64,000 bases of DNA from Terebella lapidaria (lineage: Eukaryota > Annelida > Polychaeta > Terebellida > Terebellidae). Positions 23,232-36,397 of this stretch are shown one piece after another. The DNA lies in assembly GCA_949152475.1 (NCBI GenBank), contig OX424564.1, positions 5,518,001-5,582,000 on the forward strand, in the 5' to 3' direction. Below the pieces are notes generated by a model, which searched no databases, was not told the DNA's origin, and saw nothing but the letters and a program-made list of their open reading frames with translations. Positions within the stretch are counted from its first letter, which is position 1. Every line of letters starts with the position of its first letter. Made by a program: the position numbers and the translations under genes.

Positions 23232-24168
23232 ATTTAATCTTCAATGCCGCAGCCAAGTCGATATCTTGACGCTCTCGAAATTTTGCAGCAAATTTTACCA
23301 AAGCAAGGTTACGTCGCTCAGAAATACGTCGTCCGGATTTGCTGATTTTTCTCGTCGAATGCAATATTTCCATCTTAAATCTCATATTACTATTGTTGTA
23401 AAATATTGTCGATATGTATATTGGTTAGAAGGAGCCAATTTCTCTCATCGGTGTGTCATTTCTTCATGTGATTTCTGGACTGTTTGAGATTTGGGTCTTG
23501 AGTGAAACTGTTCCTTATATAGAGGTGTGTTGTAATTTTATGCGCACATAAATTCATGGGGCGGATTTTTCTGATGCAACTAACATTTTCTGATATATTA
23601 CTTGACCAATCACACCGGCTTGCTATATTAGTGATGATGTCACACACCCAGCGGAGCCTGATGCAACGTGACGGTAACTCGATCTGAATGGCGGGAAATG
23701 AGTCATTCGTGGCGATCGGGGCGACACCTTTCGGGCACTGAGCGTAATAGTAGAGGGCGCTACTGAAAATATCTGATACTAGTAATATTGTTCTGAAAAG
23801 CAATTTCCAGGAATTATGAATTTTTTTTACTATACCATTCATCAAATGAACATATGATAAAATTAATTATAATAGTTTTTTCGTCAATTCATAAACAAAT
23901 GATTATTCAGCCTTATCGCAGGCCCGCAGAATTGTGAACGGCCTTGACCTTGATGTAATGAACATGTGCGATTGTTTTGACATTTCTCATGTTTCCTGAC
24001 AGTGACTTTTGTGTATTCTGCAGGGTGTTCTCCATTATATCTACAGTAGTAGGTTTACATCCAAACAGACAAGTTATAAAATATGTCACGTCTGTTGCAC
24101 ATTGGCAGTAGAATATGGAAACCCGTGTTTCGTGAAAGGTGAAGTTAGTCTATGTTATTTTTACATTG
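23232..24168. promoter_or_regulatory. Intergenic region upstream of the eIF2-beta-like gene
   Basis: Lies between the minus-strand eIF2-beta-like start and the plus-strand PITRM1 exons, so it probably holds the eIF2-beta-like promoter and perhaps a shared one. An E2F-like GGCGGGAAA is at 23690-23698. No TATA box is obvious. The missing PITRM1 first exon may lie here or further right, but I could not identify it. Confidence 0.3.
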
Positions 24169-24170
24169 TA

Positions 24171-24886
24171 TACTCTGATTTTTTTTTAACTCGTTTACAC
24201 CGTTTTTTGCCTTTTGTTCAGTCAAGTTACTTCGAGCGAACTATTCAACTGAATATAGCATATCTGTGGTACAAACGGCAATTAATTCACACAAACCTGC
24301 CTTCTGGATAGGTAAAGTTACTTCACTCTGGGGTGGATGGGTCGGGCCATCCACCCCAGAGTGAAGTAACTTTACCTACCTTCTGGAACGCTATCTGTTT
24401 CTTTCAAAACGCAAAAGTTTCATTTAGGCGAGGATTTGCTTGAACTATGGGCGCCGACATATTGCTTGGTTCTCGACAACTGTTGACGGAATCCAAATGG
24501 ACAAGTTCAAATTAGTCATAATAGGGGGATCGGGTTGTCAGTTGTCGTCAAGGTGCCTGCACGTGCGAGTCATTTCGAATTAGTTTACCTGCGTGGGCGG
24601 TCCCGAATCCTAACTCTCGCCCCTATGCAAATTATCCGAACAGAATCGCCCACCACGCGCCAAAGGAAAACAATATTTGTTGACATGCAAACAACAGGAT
24701 TTCAGGGAAAATTTATCATTGCAGTAGATTGCTAACTCTCACAGTTCTATGAGCAGAAGTCTGAAAGTTTGCAGAAAAATGCCGTTTGATCTCCAGGTGA
24801 AGTATGCCAAGTTACAATACGATACCATTAAACATCGTAAAAGTATCGGCAAAAAGCGGTGTAAACGAGTAAGAAAAATCAGAGTA
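24171..24886. mobile_element. TA-flanked MITE (copy C of the TACTC family), 716 bp
   Basis: Begins TACTCTGATTTTTTTTTAAC and ends with the matching inverse (...AATCAGAGTA), with TA at 24169-24170 and 24887-24888. Right-arm sequence (GTGAAGTATGCCAAGTTA) matches the arms of copies A and B. It carries a perfect hairpin at 24311-24376. Non-autonomous, no coding potential. Confidence 0.8.
24311..24376. repeat. Perfect 30-bp-arm hairpin
   Basis: Arms 24311-24340 and 24347-24376 are exact complements around the 6-base loop GTCGGG. It lies inside MITE copy C and is not found in copies A or B, so it is probably a later foldback insertion. Confidence 0.9.
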
Positions 24887-25253
24887 TATGTACCATGCAG
24901 GTATGTACCACTTAGTACTACCAGGATGCAGGTGATGTTCTATCTGTCGATACAGCTGTATACCGTACGTTGCCCCTATCACCCAGATGAGCAATTGAGC
25001 ATGATGAAGACCTGTACAAAATCCTCTGCTGTTTTCTGAGAAGAATGGGATTACCGATCTATAAATAAGGATTCCCATCCCGTTGATCCCATTGTCAAAC
25101 AGTCATAAATCATCATACGAATATATCAATGTACCTGCATCTATAGACCCATGTGGCATGTGGTTTCTCGGCCGATTTAGCCTATATAGCCTACTGTCAG
25201 TACTGTGCACAAAATGGCCTAAAACATGATTCATTTTTTCATTCTATTTCCAG

Positions 25254-28200
25254 AGCTCAGTGCCTAGTGCAGAGACGCACTTATTCTGTGGCTACCGCTG
25301 CACTGGAAAGATACCGGAGCGGAGAGAAAGTTCAGGGATACACCATAAACTCAGTGAGATTGATTGTAAACTGGATAAGCCCCTTGGATAGACATTTTCA
25401 TAGATTTAGATTTAGACACACTTGTAAATGTTATAAATCTACTGTTGCATTAACATCTATACATGCCACCTCACAGGTGACCCCGGTAGAGGAGCTGAGT
25501 CTTACTGCCGTTCTTCTGACTCACGACAAAACAAAAGCTAAACATTTACATGTAGCCAGGGAAGACAAGAACAATGTCTTTGGGCAAGTAATGTTTTATA
25601 TTTTTGACTGAGAATTATTATGTTGATTATTGATATTTTTCTTTACACCTAGTAATCTTGTGTGACCTATGTCTACATGTACATTGTCTACAACAAATGA
25701 ATTCCCTCTTGTAACCCTTTACTCCTATAGCAAACAGTATTCAATATATCATATACTTTGCCTCTATAGTGAACAATAAATTATATTTCACCTCAATCAC
25801 AAAAATTTAGATTTATGTTTTAAACTTAGTATGTAGTTACAGGGCAAGGAATGAAGCCTACATGTACATGATGTAACTGCATGTCGTTTTGCTCTATGTA
25901 ACAGAGTGTCGTTCCGGACGACCCCGCGAGATGACACGGGCGTCCCACACATATTGGAGCACACCGCCCTCTGTGGTTCCCGACTCTACCCCGTCCGCGA
26001 CCCCTTCTTCAAAATGCTGACTCGCTCTCTCAACACCTTCATGAATGCATTCACAGGTAACCAGGTCACAGGCCGCCAGAGTGGACAAAACAACTATTCA
26101 AGGTAGTCGAAGTTGTGTTGATATTCGAGTGGCAAGACATTAGCTGCATCTTTCTTCATGAAGCAAGTTAGTACATTTTGCGTACAAGTTGTATTGTGAA
26201 TAAATATTGACTTTAAGTAGTCACCATGTTTACCTATTCATATTTACTAAATGGAAATGATTTCTCTTTCCCCTTTCAGCAAGTGATTGGACGATGTATC
26301 CATTCAGTACACAGAACCCACAGGACTACCGCAATCTCATGTCTGTATACCTCGATGCAGCTTTCTTCCCCCGGCTCAAAGAACTAGACTTCATGTAAGT
26401 ATACAGCGTGCTGTTGCGATGAGTTAAATATTGCGAATTACATTGTAGTCTGAAACTCAGAGTTTGTTTTAGCCTGTTAGATAATTTCCTTTAGTCTCGA
26501 CTACTTTCAGGAAATGAGTCTAAAGTAGAGATTCTGTCCCAATCATTCCAAAAATTGATCTCAGACACATCGGTAATGAAACATTGATTATACCCTCAGG
26601 CAGGAAGGCTGGAGACTCGAGCATGAGAACCCGGAAGACCCACAGTCCCCGATTGTCTTCAAGGGTGTTGTCTACAATGAAATGAAGGGTGTCTTTGTGA
26701 GTCTATGAAGTGCTTATGTACTACTACTTAGTATTTTGGTTTAGTGATGTTAATGACCTATTGTGAAGGGTATTCTAAACATAACCACAAAATATTAACA
26801 CTGAGTGACTAACAGAAATACAGCGTATCAGCAAAGAAATTTCAGGAATTGATGTTCAGTTGTTGTCAAATTTATCCAGTAAATAAGCCACCCCACAATC
26901 TTACCCCCACAGAGTACAGCACCGAACCTGTTTGCGCAAAAGTGTCAGAACCTGCTCCTCCCCAGCCACACCTACTCCACGGTGTACGGAGGCGATCCAG
27001 ATGCGATACCGCAGCTAGGCTGGGAACAGCTCCGACAGTTCCACGCAAGCCACTACCATCCCAGTAACTCCAGGTCAGTACGGCGCTCATGCATGTATCT
27101 CTGCTTTGTTTGTTTTGATCAGGGGGAATTATATGGGAATTCGGGAAAGGAATACATAATGGAGAATGATCAAGCGATGCAGATATAGCACTAAGTTTAA
27201 CTTCAAAATGACCTTGTCAAAATGACCTTGATTCAATGACTCAAGGTATAATCTATCAAAAGACTTCCCTTGTTGACGACTTGTTATAGATTTTACACGT
27301 ATGGGAATCTACCACTCGAGGACCATCTGCAATACATTGAAGAACATGCGCTGAGCAAGTTTGATGCGATTGACCAGAACACGTCTGTACCACCTGAGCC
27401 AAGGTGGTCCGCACCGGTCAGTCCTGTATACTGCTGCTTCTAAACAAGCTACAAGTGACTATTTATTTCATGAAAAAATGAAATGAAATTACTGCAATGT
27501 GTTCTTGCAGGTAAACTAAATTATGGGCCTCAATTCAAATAAAAACGAGAATGTTTGAAGTGGTTGATTAGAAGTGTATATTCTATGGCAGCGCGAGGCT
27601 CGGATGACCTGTATGCCGGATCCAATGGCACCTGACCAAAACAAACAGAGCACAGTAACTGTCAGCTATCTACTCGGAGAGTACGTACAAACACATTTTC
27701 TTCATGTATTCCCATTAGTTACCCTCTATAATAAACACTTAATGTCCAGTGTTTATCATGGAGGTAAGTATATGCAGAGTAATTCCAAACAATTGGCAAA
27801 ATTTAAAATAGGACTAATTACTAAAAGTTATGTCATTGAATACTAGCCCTGAACAAACTGAACCCTATTTTCTGTTATACTCGTCACAGCATCACTGACA
27901 GTTTTGAGTCTTTCACCATGAGTTTTATATCGTACCTGTTGGTCCATGGTGAAACCGCGCCTTTCTATCAGTCACTGCTTGAGGCCAATATCGGTTCTGA
28001 TTATTCACCAGTTGTCGGGTAAGTTAAAAATGCAATGTTAATGGATTACCAACTGTTGTTCATGTATAGAGTGCATAAATAGAGGAGTGAGAAATACTTT
28101 GATGTATATCACTTCTATAACCACAGCTATGATGGGAACACGAGAGACACCTCCTTCTCCATTGGTCTCCAGGGCATCAGTGACCAGGACGTGGCCAAGG

Positions 28201-31200
28201 TCAAGGCCATCATAGAGGACACGTTCTCCAAGGTCATCAGGTACATCGTCAACCAACAGTCCTTGTAAATGTGATGATTGTGGCAGCCTATTGCTATTTA
28301 TGGCCATATTTCTACATGTATAATACAAAATTTTGAGTAATCTTACTATTGCATCCAAGAAGGGAAGCTTCGTACATGTATTTCATCTCTGTTCCAACAA
28401 TATTCCATCATGGTTTATTGGATTTTGATATCCCTTTGATTAGGCCTATCTTAAATATATAAATATGCGCTTCAACAACGACAATTTGAAATATTGAGGA
28501 GTTCTGCATTCAGTATGTTTTGTCTCTTACAGGGAAGGATTTGAGACAGAGAGAATTGATGCGCTGCTGCACAAAATAGAACTGGGTCAGAAACATCAGA
28601 CTGACAAGTTTGGATTGAATCTGGGAATTGTAAGTGATGCATATTATCAGTGTTTTCCTTAGTCCAATTCTTGCAATTTTCCAATTCTAGTTCTATTTTC
28701 AGGTGCTGACATGAACGGTTTACCAGTAACATGTACATGTATTGCATGTTTCATAATCCCAAATGACACATTGTAGGGTTTGCTACCAAGTTGGACACAC
28801 GATGGTGATATAGTGACGTTGATACAGACAAACAGGATGGTGTCACAGCTACAGGAGGGTTTGGCAGACAACCCTCGGTACCTTCAGGACAAAGTCAAGC
28901 AATATTTCAAGGTAACATTGAATTTGTGGTGATGATACTAATCCTAATATTCATACTAATGTTATTTCATGATATTCATCACCAATGGTGTACCCTCTGA
29001 AGTATACACTCTGGATATTTTTACCGTGATATTTGAGTGTAAATATGTATTGAAAAATGCTGATTTTATACAATTTAGAACTTCCATTCTTGTTGTCAGA
29101 TTGCACAATTTATGACGTAAATGTACAAAAGTAAGATCAAGCTCCAGATTGCAATGTTAGGGAATGACTGCTAATTGACCAATTCCATATATCAACCTTG
29201 AACATTTGAGGTTCAAAGTAAATAACAGATGTGAATGACTCCTTGATTTGTGATACCCCTGAGACTATTTTCGCCACTTGTTCAGGACAACAGCCACAAG
29301 CTTACTCTAGAGATGCACCCGGACGACAAGTTTGAGTCTGAGCGTCAGGTACAGGAGGACGCCAGGCTAGAACACAAGGTGGCAGCACTGTCTAATGAAG
29401 ACAGGAGCCTCATCTACAAAAAAGGTGGGTGATTCTACTAGTTGTGTTCCCAAGAGTAACAGAACTCTCATGCATATTGTGTAGCTAACATTCTAAAATT
29501 TGGATTTCAATGAATTTGGATTTATGGTCAGTTAGATACTATAAACCCCTTTAATTTCGCAGCCGATTTCAGGATTTGGACATATTCGCAGCCGTTTAAT
29601 TTCGCATTTTCTGTAACATGCATATTACTGGTAACGCATTACAGAGGTATTTTCCAATAACATACTAAGCAACCCAACAATTGGCAAAATACTGACATAA
29701 ACACAATTGTATCTTTATTATATTTTTATATTATATCCATTATATCTTTATTTTCTGGCTTGGGAAACATGAATTAAATACAAACAGTCACAGTACAAAA
29801 ATTACTTCGTACATGTAAACTTGTAATTGGCTACTGGTTTTGTTATGCTAAATATACAACATTATTCGTTCTTCTGTTCCCCCAGTGACATATACATCAA
29901 ATCTTACTGTGAAGGGCTGGAAATCGGCTGACTTGGTTTCAAATCCCAAGCAGATAAAAACCATACTTGGTCGAATGAATTGTTCAGCAGCTTCGTTACT
30001 TAGAACGGTTTACTGTATAGGTACTACATACTGTTGTCCTCAGGCTTGGAGCTGCTGAAAGAACAGATGAAGGAGCCGGATGTGTCATGTCTGCCAACAC
30101 TCAAAGTCACAGACATTCCTGCCGAGACAGAGTTTGTGGAAACCAGTACAGTGGAGTCCGGTAAGTTCTTCAGCAATTTCACAGTATATTTTTCACATGT
30201 TTATATATCAGTCTTTAGTATAATTTTAACTTGGTGTTCTGTGTGTAATAATCATTTGATACATTTCATGGAATATCACCTGTCTGGAATCGATATACTG
30301 CAGTGTTGAAAATCAATTTGTTCCATGCTATCATACAAATCCCCAGGTGGCGTAAGGACACAGTTGTGTGGTCAGCCGACCAATGGCATCACGTATTTCC
30401 GAGCAGTGTCAGATATCAGCGGACTACGGCCGGAATTACTACAATATGTACCTCTCTTCTGTACCGTCGTCACAAAGTAATTTGTTCTGTACTTTCGCAT
30501 AATTAGTGAGCCATGATTTGTTTGAGAAAATTCCTTTGTGATGATTGCAAGTTGTGAAGGAGAATTCTACTGATTTCTCTCAGCTGAGTGATTGTGTTAG
30601 CTGGTTGCAATGGTTCCAAATATAAATTACAATGGAAAGCTGATACACAATCTCTGTATCTACAATCTCACATGATATGCACACTTGGTAATCTTGGCAA
30701 TCATTAGAGGAGATTCGACTGTCACACTGTGGATTTAAAATAAATTTTGATGACATCAATATTATCCATTATCCATTTGATTTTATTGTGCAGAATGGGA
30801 GCTGGTGTGTGGGACTACAAGGCACTATCCCAGCAGGTTGATATGGTAACAGGAGGCCTGAGTGCCAGCCCACACATCATCGCACACCACACACGACCCA
30901 ATGTCACGGAGCAGGTCAGTGGCTTGTCAGTCGTCATGGAGTTCACAGGGTTCAAGGATATCAGGGGATCAAGGAGACTTGGAGGTCACAGGTGTCAAGC
31001 AAATCAGGGGGTCTTGGAAGTCACAGAGGTCAAAGAGATCTGACGGGTCTTGAAGGTCACAGGGGTCAAAGAGATCTGAGGGGTCTTGGAGGTCACTGGG
31101 GTCAAAGAGAGCTGAGGGGTCTTGGAGGTCACAGGGGTAATGGAGATCTGAGGGGCCTTGGAGGTCACAGGGGTCAAAGAGATATGAGGGATCTTGGAGG

Positions 31201-34200
31201 TCACAGGGGTCATGGAGATCTGAGGGGTCTTGGAGGTCACAGGGGTCAAAGAGATCTGAGGGTCTTGGAGATCACAGGATCATGGAGATCTGAGGGGTCT
31301 TGGAGGTCATAGGGGTCAAAGAGATCTGAGGGGACTTGGAGGTCACAGGGGTCATGGAGATTTGAGGGGTCTTGGGATCGCAGGGTTTGCAGGATATCAA
31401 GAAGTTGTAGAGGTCACAGGGGTCGAAGAGATCAGGAAGTCATAGGTGTCAATGAGACCAGGGGGCTTTGGAGGTCACAGGGTTAAAAGGAAATCACAGG
31501 GTCTTGGAGGGCACAATTGTCAAGGAGACCAGTGGGCCTTGGAGGTCACAGGGGTCAAGGAGATAATGGGGTCTTGGAGGTCACAGGGGTCAAGGAGATC
31601 AGGGGGCCTTGGAGGTCACAGGTGTCAAGGAGACCAGGGGGCCTTGACGGTAACATGGGTCAAGGATATCAGGGGGCCTTTGAGTTCACAGTTGTCAAGG
31701 AGTTCAGGGGGTCTTGGAGGTCACAGTTGTCAATGAAACCAGGGGGGCTTGGAGGTCACAGGGGTCAAGGAGATCAAGAGGGCGTGGAGGTCACAGGTGT
31801 CAATAAGATCAGGGGGCCTTGGAGGTCACAGGGGTCAAGGAGACCAGGGGGCCTTGGAGGTAACAGAGGTCAAGGATATCAGGTTGTTGTGGAGGTCACA
31901 GGGGTCAAGGAGATCAGGGGGCCTTGGAGGTCACAGGAAGGAGATCAGGGGGCCTTGGATGTAACAGGAGTCAAGGAGATCAGGGGGCTTTGGAGGCGAC
32001 AGGGGTCAAGGATATCAGGTTGCCGTGGAGGTCACAGGGGTCAAGGAAATCAGGGGTTCTTGAAGGTCACAGGTGTCAAGGAGATAATGGGGTCTTGGAT
32101 GTCACAGGGGTCAAGGAGATCAGGGGGCCTTGGAGATCACACGTATCATGGAGACCAGGGGGCCGTGGCGGTTACATGGGTCAAGGATATCAGGGGGCCT
32201 TGGAGTTCACAGTTGTCAAGGAGATCAGGGGGTCTTGGAGGTCACAGGTGTCAATGAAACCAGGGGGGCTTGGATGTCACAGGGGTCAAGGAGATAGGGG
32301 GCCTTGGAGGTCATAGGTGTCAATGAGATCAGGGGGCCTTGGAGGTCACAGGGGTCAAGGAAACCAGGGGGCCTTGGAGGTAACAGAGGTCAAGGATATC
32401 AGGTTGTTGTGGAGGTCACAGGGGCCAAGGAGATCAGGGGGCCTTGGAGGTCACAGGGGTCAAGGAGATCAGGGGGCCTTGGAGGTAACAGGGTTAAGGA
32501 AATCAGGGGGCCTTGGAGGCAACAGGGGACAAGGATATCAGGTTTTCGTGGAGGTCACAGGGGTCAAGGAGATCAGGGGTTCTTGAAGGTTACAGGGGTT
32601 ATGGAGATCTTGGGTGAGGAGGGGGGTGGCAAAGGGTCACAAAGCATCGTTATAAAATCTATGGTGATGACAAAATATGAGAGCTGAATACTATGAAACC
32701 ACATTGAAACACAGCTTTTACTGCACCAATAACATTGGGACCTTCCGATGCAGGGTGTGATGTTCAGCTCTTACTGCTTGGATCGTAATGTCGACAAAAT
32801 GTTTAGTCTTTGGCAAGAGATATTCCAAAGGTTCGTACAATCCTTTTGAACGATCCACAACAGGGATCCATTTATAAGTGAGAATCACAAAATTCTGTAG
32901 AACTCTCCTCGGAATCACATGACATTTATCATTTATCTAATATTGTCAGTTTTTTCATGTTCTTACAGTCCTGATGTGTGGGGACAAATCACCCAAAACT
33001 GAAATGACATCTACAGATATATATTCATATACATTTACATATTTTGTAATTTGGCCAGACTTGACCTGTCAGACTCCGGCCGCCTGACGACTCTGGTACT
33101 GATGACGGCTTCAGAGCTGGCCAACAGCGTGGCGGGGGTTGGTCAGAAGTATGCGATAACAAATGCCGCCAGTTCTCTCAATCCCACGGCCGCCGTCCAT
33201 GAACAGATGGATGGACTCACACAGGTGATGGCTTCTAGTGAAAACTGATCAAGTCTCAGTTATATTCTGTATCTCTATTCATGTCATATTAACAGTAATT
33301 GGTGAAATTTATTGGAAGAGCTGATGTGAAAAATGATAGATTCAAAGTGCATTAAAATGTCAGTAAAACAATAAGAGAAAGGAGTTTTCTCTTTACATTT
33401 GCAGGTCACCCTGATGAAGAATGTGGCTGAATCCATGGACATCCCTGAAGTTCTTAATGCTCTCAAGGAAATTGCTGACCATGTTTTGTCCAACAGCAAT
33501 ATCAGGTGAAATTGGAAATATATTCAATTTGTGCACTCGAAAGCAGATGTTGAAATGAGAGTTGTCTGCACCAACTGATCAGATTTGCTTTTGACCAATA
33601 CCGTACCAGAACTTGCACTTTGCTGACCAGTTCACTATTTCACATCTTTTTGGCTTCTTCTTCAGGTGTGCTGTGAATTCTACCCCAGAATTCATGGATA
33701 ACGCACAGAAATCCACAGAACACTTCCTGTCAAATATCATCAGTAAACCACCAGAAAACACGGCCGATGACTTCTTCATGGAGGCAAGTTACACTGCAGA
33801 ATTAATTATGTTAGTTTCACGTATTGGTATACTAGTATATATGTGTTCTGAAGAGGTAAAGCATCCTGGATATTTATTATCATTCCTTGAGTTTTCATTA
33901 TTCAGGTACTAGTTTAAAACTGATCAATACTTCATATTATTCGCGTTTCAATCACTCAAATCCATTCAGCTGAAAATGTTTTGTTTTAAGACTGAATTCC
34001 CAAAAATCTCCTGTCCCAGGTCTCCGGATTCCAGGCAGAAGGCCGACTGAATCACTACGAGCTGCCGTTCCAAGTGAACTACATCGGTAAAGCCGTACCG
34101 ACTGTTCCGTACACACACAGTCACTACGCCAGGTCAGTACGGTTGTTTCTTTACAGCAAAATTTATCATTAAGAAATGTCGAGTTTTCAACAGAAATATC

Positions 34201-36041
34201 TTGGTGATTCGGTTTGCAGTTTACGGATATTAGCGACAATGATGAGCACGAGGTACCTCCACAGAGAAATCAGGTATAGTAGACAGATTTCTTAGGTAGT
34301 ATTCATTTATTTTGACTCTCTACAAGCTTTGATAAATGCTTTGGGTAACCTTAGCATGTGATTCACTTATGGGATGAGATCATAATGGTCATTGTGAATT
34401 TAACCGCCTCTGTGGCCGAGTGGATGGGACTGGTGGCTCTTGAAGCTCAGAGGCGGTAGGTGACGCGGGTTCGATCCCCGTCATCGGCACAAAGTAGGTG
34501 GAGTTTTCATCCTGGCAATGCAAAGGTTTCTCCATTCGAATGTGCTTTCCAAATTCCAAATTGTCACCCGACGGGGGATGGGGAAGACAGGCAGAATTGC
34601 CTATCATCATGGACCGTCGTTAAATAAATCAGATTATTATTATATTATTATTATTTCAATCCTATAAGTTCTGATCTGGTGTAACACCTGGAACTGTGTA
34701 TATATTTGTTGTATGTTGTAGAGAGAAGGGTGGAGCGTATGGAGGTGGTGCTGTAGGAAGTGTTCCTGGCCAGTTCTCCTTCTTTTCCTATAGGTTTGTA
34801 ACTTCACAAGGTAACATCTTGACTGTCATGTGTGTTGCGTTGTCTTATTATATGTACCAAGAACATCTTGAAAAATCTCGGCTCAGGTATGTGCAGGGCA
34901 TGCTGCCCTTTAGTACTAATCGTTCACTGAGTACATGCCAGTTAGTTAATCACCCTAGCACCACACAGTATACCTGGTAACCAACCTGGGTTAAAATCTC
35001 AGCTGTTCGTCTTGGTTAAATACACCCAGTGGATCAAGGACACATGACTGAAGAATGAAAGGCTGATAAGTTGATGTCATGTATGTTTCAGAGACCCAAA
35101 CTTGAGCAACACCCTGGAGGCCTTTGAGGGAGCCATGAACTGGGCCTTGGAGGGGAAGTTTTCACAGCAGGATATTGATGAGTCAAAATTGGCTGTATTC
35201 GCTCAGGTACGCATACTTAATGTACCGAGGTATCACTGTATCCCTTTTGTGAACTCATTTTGTGTGTGAAATATTAGAAATATCATTGTAGTATTTTAGA
35301 AAGCCTTGAAACAAATTTGATTTGATTTGCTCATTGTGATTCTGATAGAGCCCCATTGATTTTGAAAGAGTTTGTTGTCAACGTACCGGTCTGTACACTA
35401 TACTAGTGTACAAGTAAAATATGTTACTGATGTATACATGTAAATGGTTTGTATTCTCTGATCATATCCCCCCCCCCTTCCTCCCTGTAGGTTGATGCCC
35501 CCATCCCCCCAGGCAGTAAAGGTCTGCGCCAGTTTTTACACCACATTGATCACACAGCTTTCCACCAACACCGATCGCAGTTGTTCTCCGTCGGCAGGGA
35601 TGATCTCATCAGCGCTGCACAACAGTGAGTGGTCAGAAATGTGGGCGCGGCACATACGAAATTTAAACTTTCCTGATGTGAACTATCGATGCCAGTATTC
35701 AAATTATTTCCTAAATTTATAAATATTTGTAAAATTTTCCTAAATTTATATCTATTCGTATCAAAACTATCATTAAACTTTTTTTTTTTCAAATGTCAAT
35801 TTTTTGCAAACAATTTTAAGTTTTGTGTGAATGCATGCACTGGTTTTAGAATGTGCCCGCATTTGAAAACATTTCAAAGTGGCCATTATACACCATATAG
35901 CATCATCGTATCGCTGCAGTTCTGAGTGCATCTTCTTGTTCCAGGTATTTGAGAGATGCTCCGGTGACATCGATTTCCCTACTGGGACCCGAGACTTCGC
36001 TAAGTAAAGACGACAAAAAGTGGACGGTCTTACGGCAGTGA
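25254..36041 (+). CDS. PITRM1: Presequence protease, mitochondrial (PreP, M16C), first exon not found
   Basis: Matrix zinc metalloprotease that degrades cleaved presequences and other short peptides. Exons placed: 25254-25353, 25477-25583, 25905-26056, 26280-26394, 26600-26696, 26913-27073, 27290-27416, 27592-27680, 27890-28018, 28127-28240, 28533-28629, 28777-28911, 29286-29424, 30044-30160, 30347-30476, 30794-30914, 32754-32830, 33059-33224, 33405-33505, 33666-33783, 34020-34132, 34220-34273, 34722-34793, 35092-35206, 35491-35624, 35945-36041. They keep phase and give about 992 residues against about 1037 in human. The inverted zinc site HILEH, then [15 protein letters not shown] and near the end [11 protein letters not shown] are all present. 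The missing first exon should carry the start and targeting peptide. The introns after 25583 and 33783 use GC donors (GG|GCAAGT, GAG|GCAAGT). The linker between the halves is shorter than in human. Its 3' end converges on the sulfotransferase gene. Confidence 0.95.
30945..32612. repeat. 35/36-bp minisatellite in a PITRM1 intron, about 45-48 units
   Basis: Starts about 30 bp after the donor at 30914 and fills most of the 1839-bp intron. Units carry GGAGGTCACAGGGGTCAAGG followed by AGATCAGGGGGCCTT-type sequence. Proximal units (about 31040-31370) are 36 bp with GAGGGGTCTT; distal units (about 31400-32600) are 35 bp. Stops are rare in all three plus frames, so spurious ORFs up to 246 codons appear. 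These are not genes. Confidence 0.95.
34403..34655 (+). mobile_element. tRNA-derived SINE in a PITRM1 intron
   Basis: The head resembles a tRNA gene, with an RNA polymerase III A box TGGCCGAGTGG (about 34413) and a B box GGTTCGATCCC (about 34469). A body unrelated to tRNA follows, then an AT-rich tail of AAATAAATCAGATTATTATT type. The acceptor stem does not pair properly, so it is not a functional tRNA. It lies between the exons ending at 34273 and starting at 34722, in sense orientation. Confidence 0.8.
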
Positions 36042-36138
36042 CAGTGTGACTTCTAGGTGCTTGTCTCGTGTGTTCATAAGTGTACTGGTAGTGTGCTGAT
36101 TTTGTACAGAATGATAAATAGTCATATGTATGTGTGAA

Positions 36139-36156
36139 AATAAAGTACTGAATAAA
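36139..36156 (+). terminator. PITRM1 polyadenylation signals
   Basis: AATAAA at 36139-36144 and again at 36151-36156, about 100 bp after the PITRM1 stop. The opposing sulfotransferase stop is at 36398, so the two transcripts end tail to tail within about 360 bp. Confidence 0.7.
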
Positions 36157-36397
36157 TTCTTCTTTGTTCTATTTCTCTTATTCACACGAAGTTCACTTTG
36201 TTTCACACATAGTTCACTAAATAAATACACATATGTACATGGATATTGAAAATACTTATTGAGTCAATAGTTCTGATTTTAGGCACCATCTTGCACATCA
36301 TATACATCAGATTGACTATGCTTTCTCTATTATGATGAAATGTACGCATTCTGCACACATACATACAACCACTGACATACAACTTAATGGACTGCTG

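Noticed and set aside
31517-32257. 246-codon ORF (and several 70-130-codon ORFs) with Gly-rich, collagen-like repeats
   Set aside because: They are translations of the 35-bp minisatellite, open in all three frames because stops are rare in the unit. The array lies inside a PITRM1 intron whose flanking exons are in phase.
34403-34490. Possible tRNA gene with good A and B boxes
   Set aside because: The acceptor stem does not pair, and the sequence runs into a SINE body with an AT-rich tail, so it is a SINE head.
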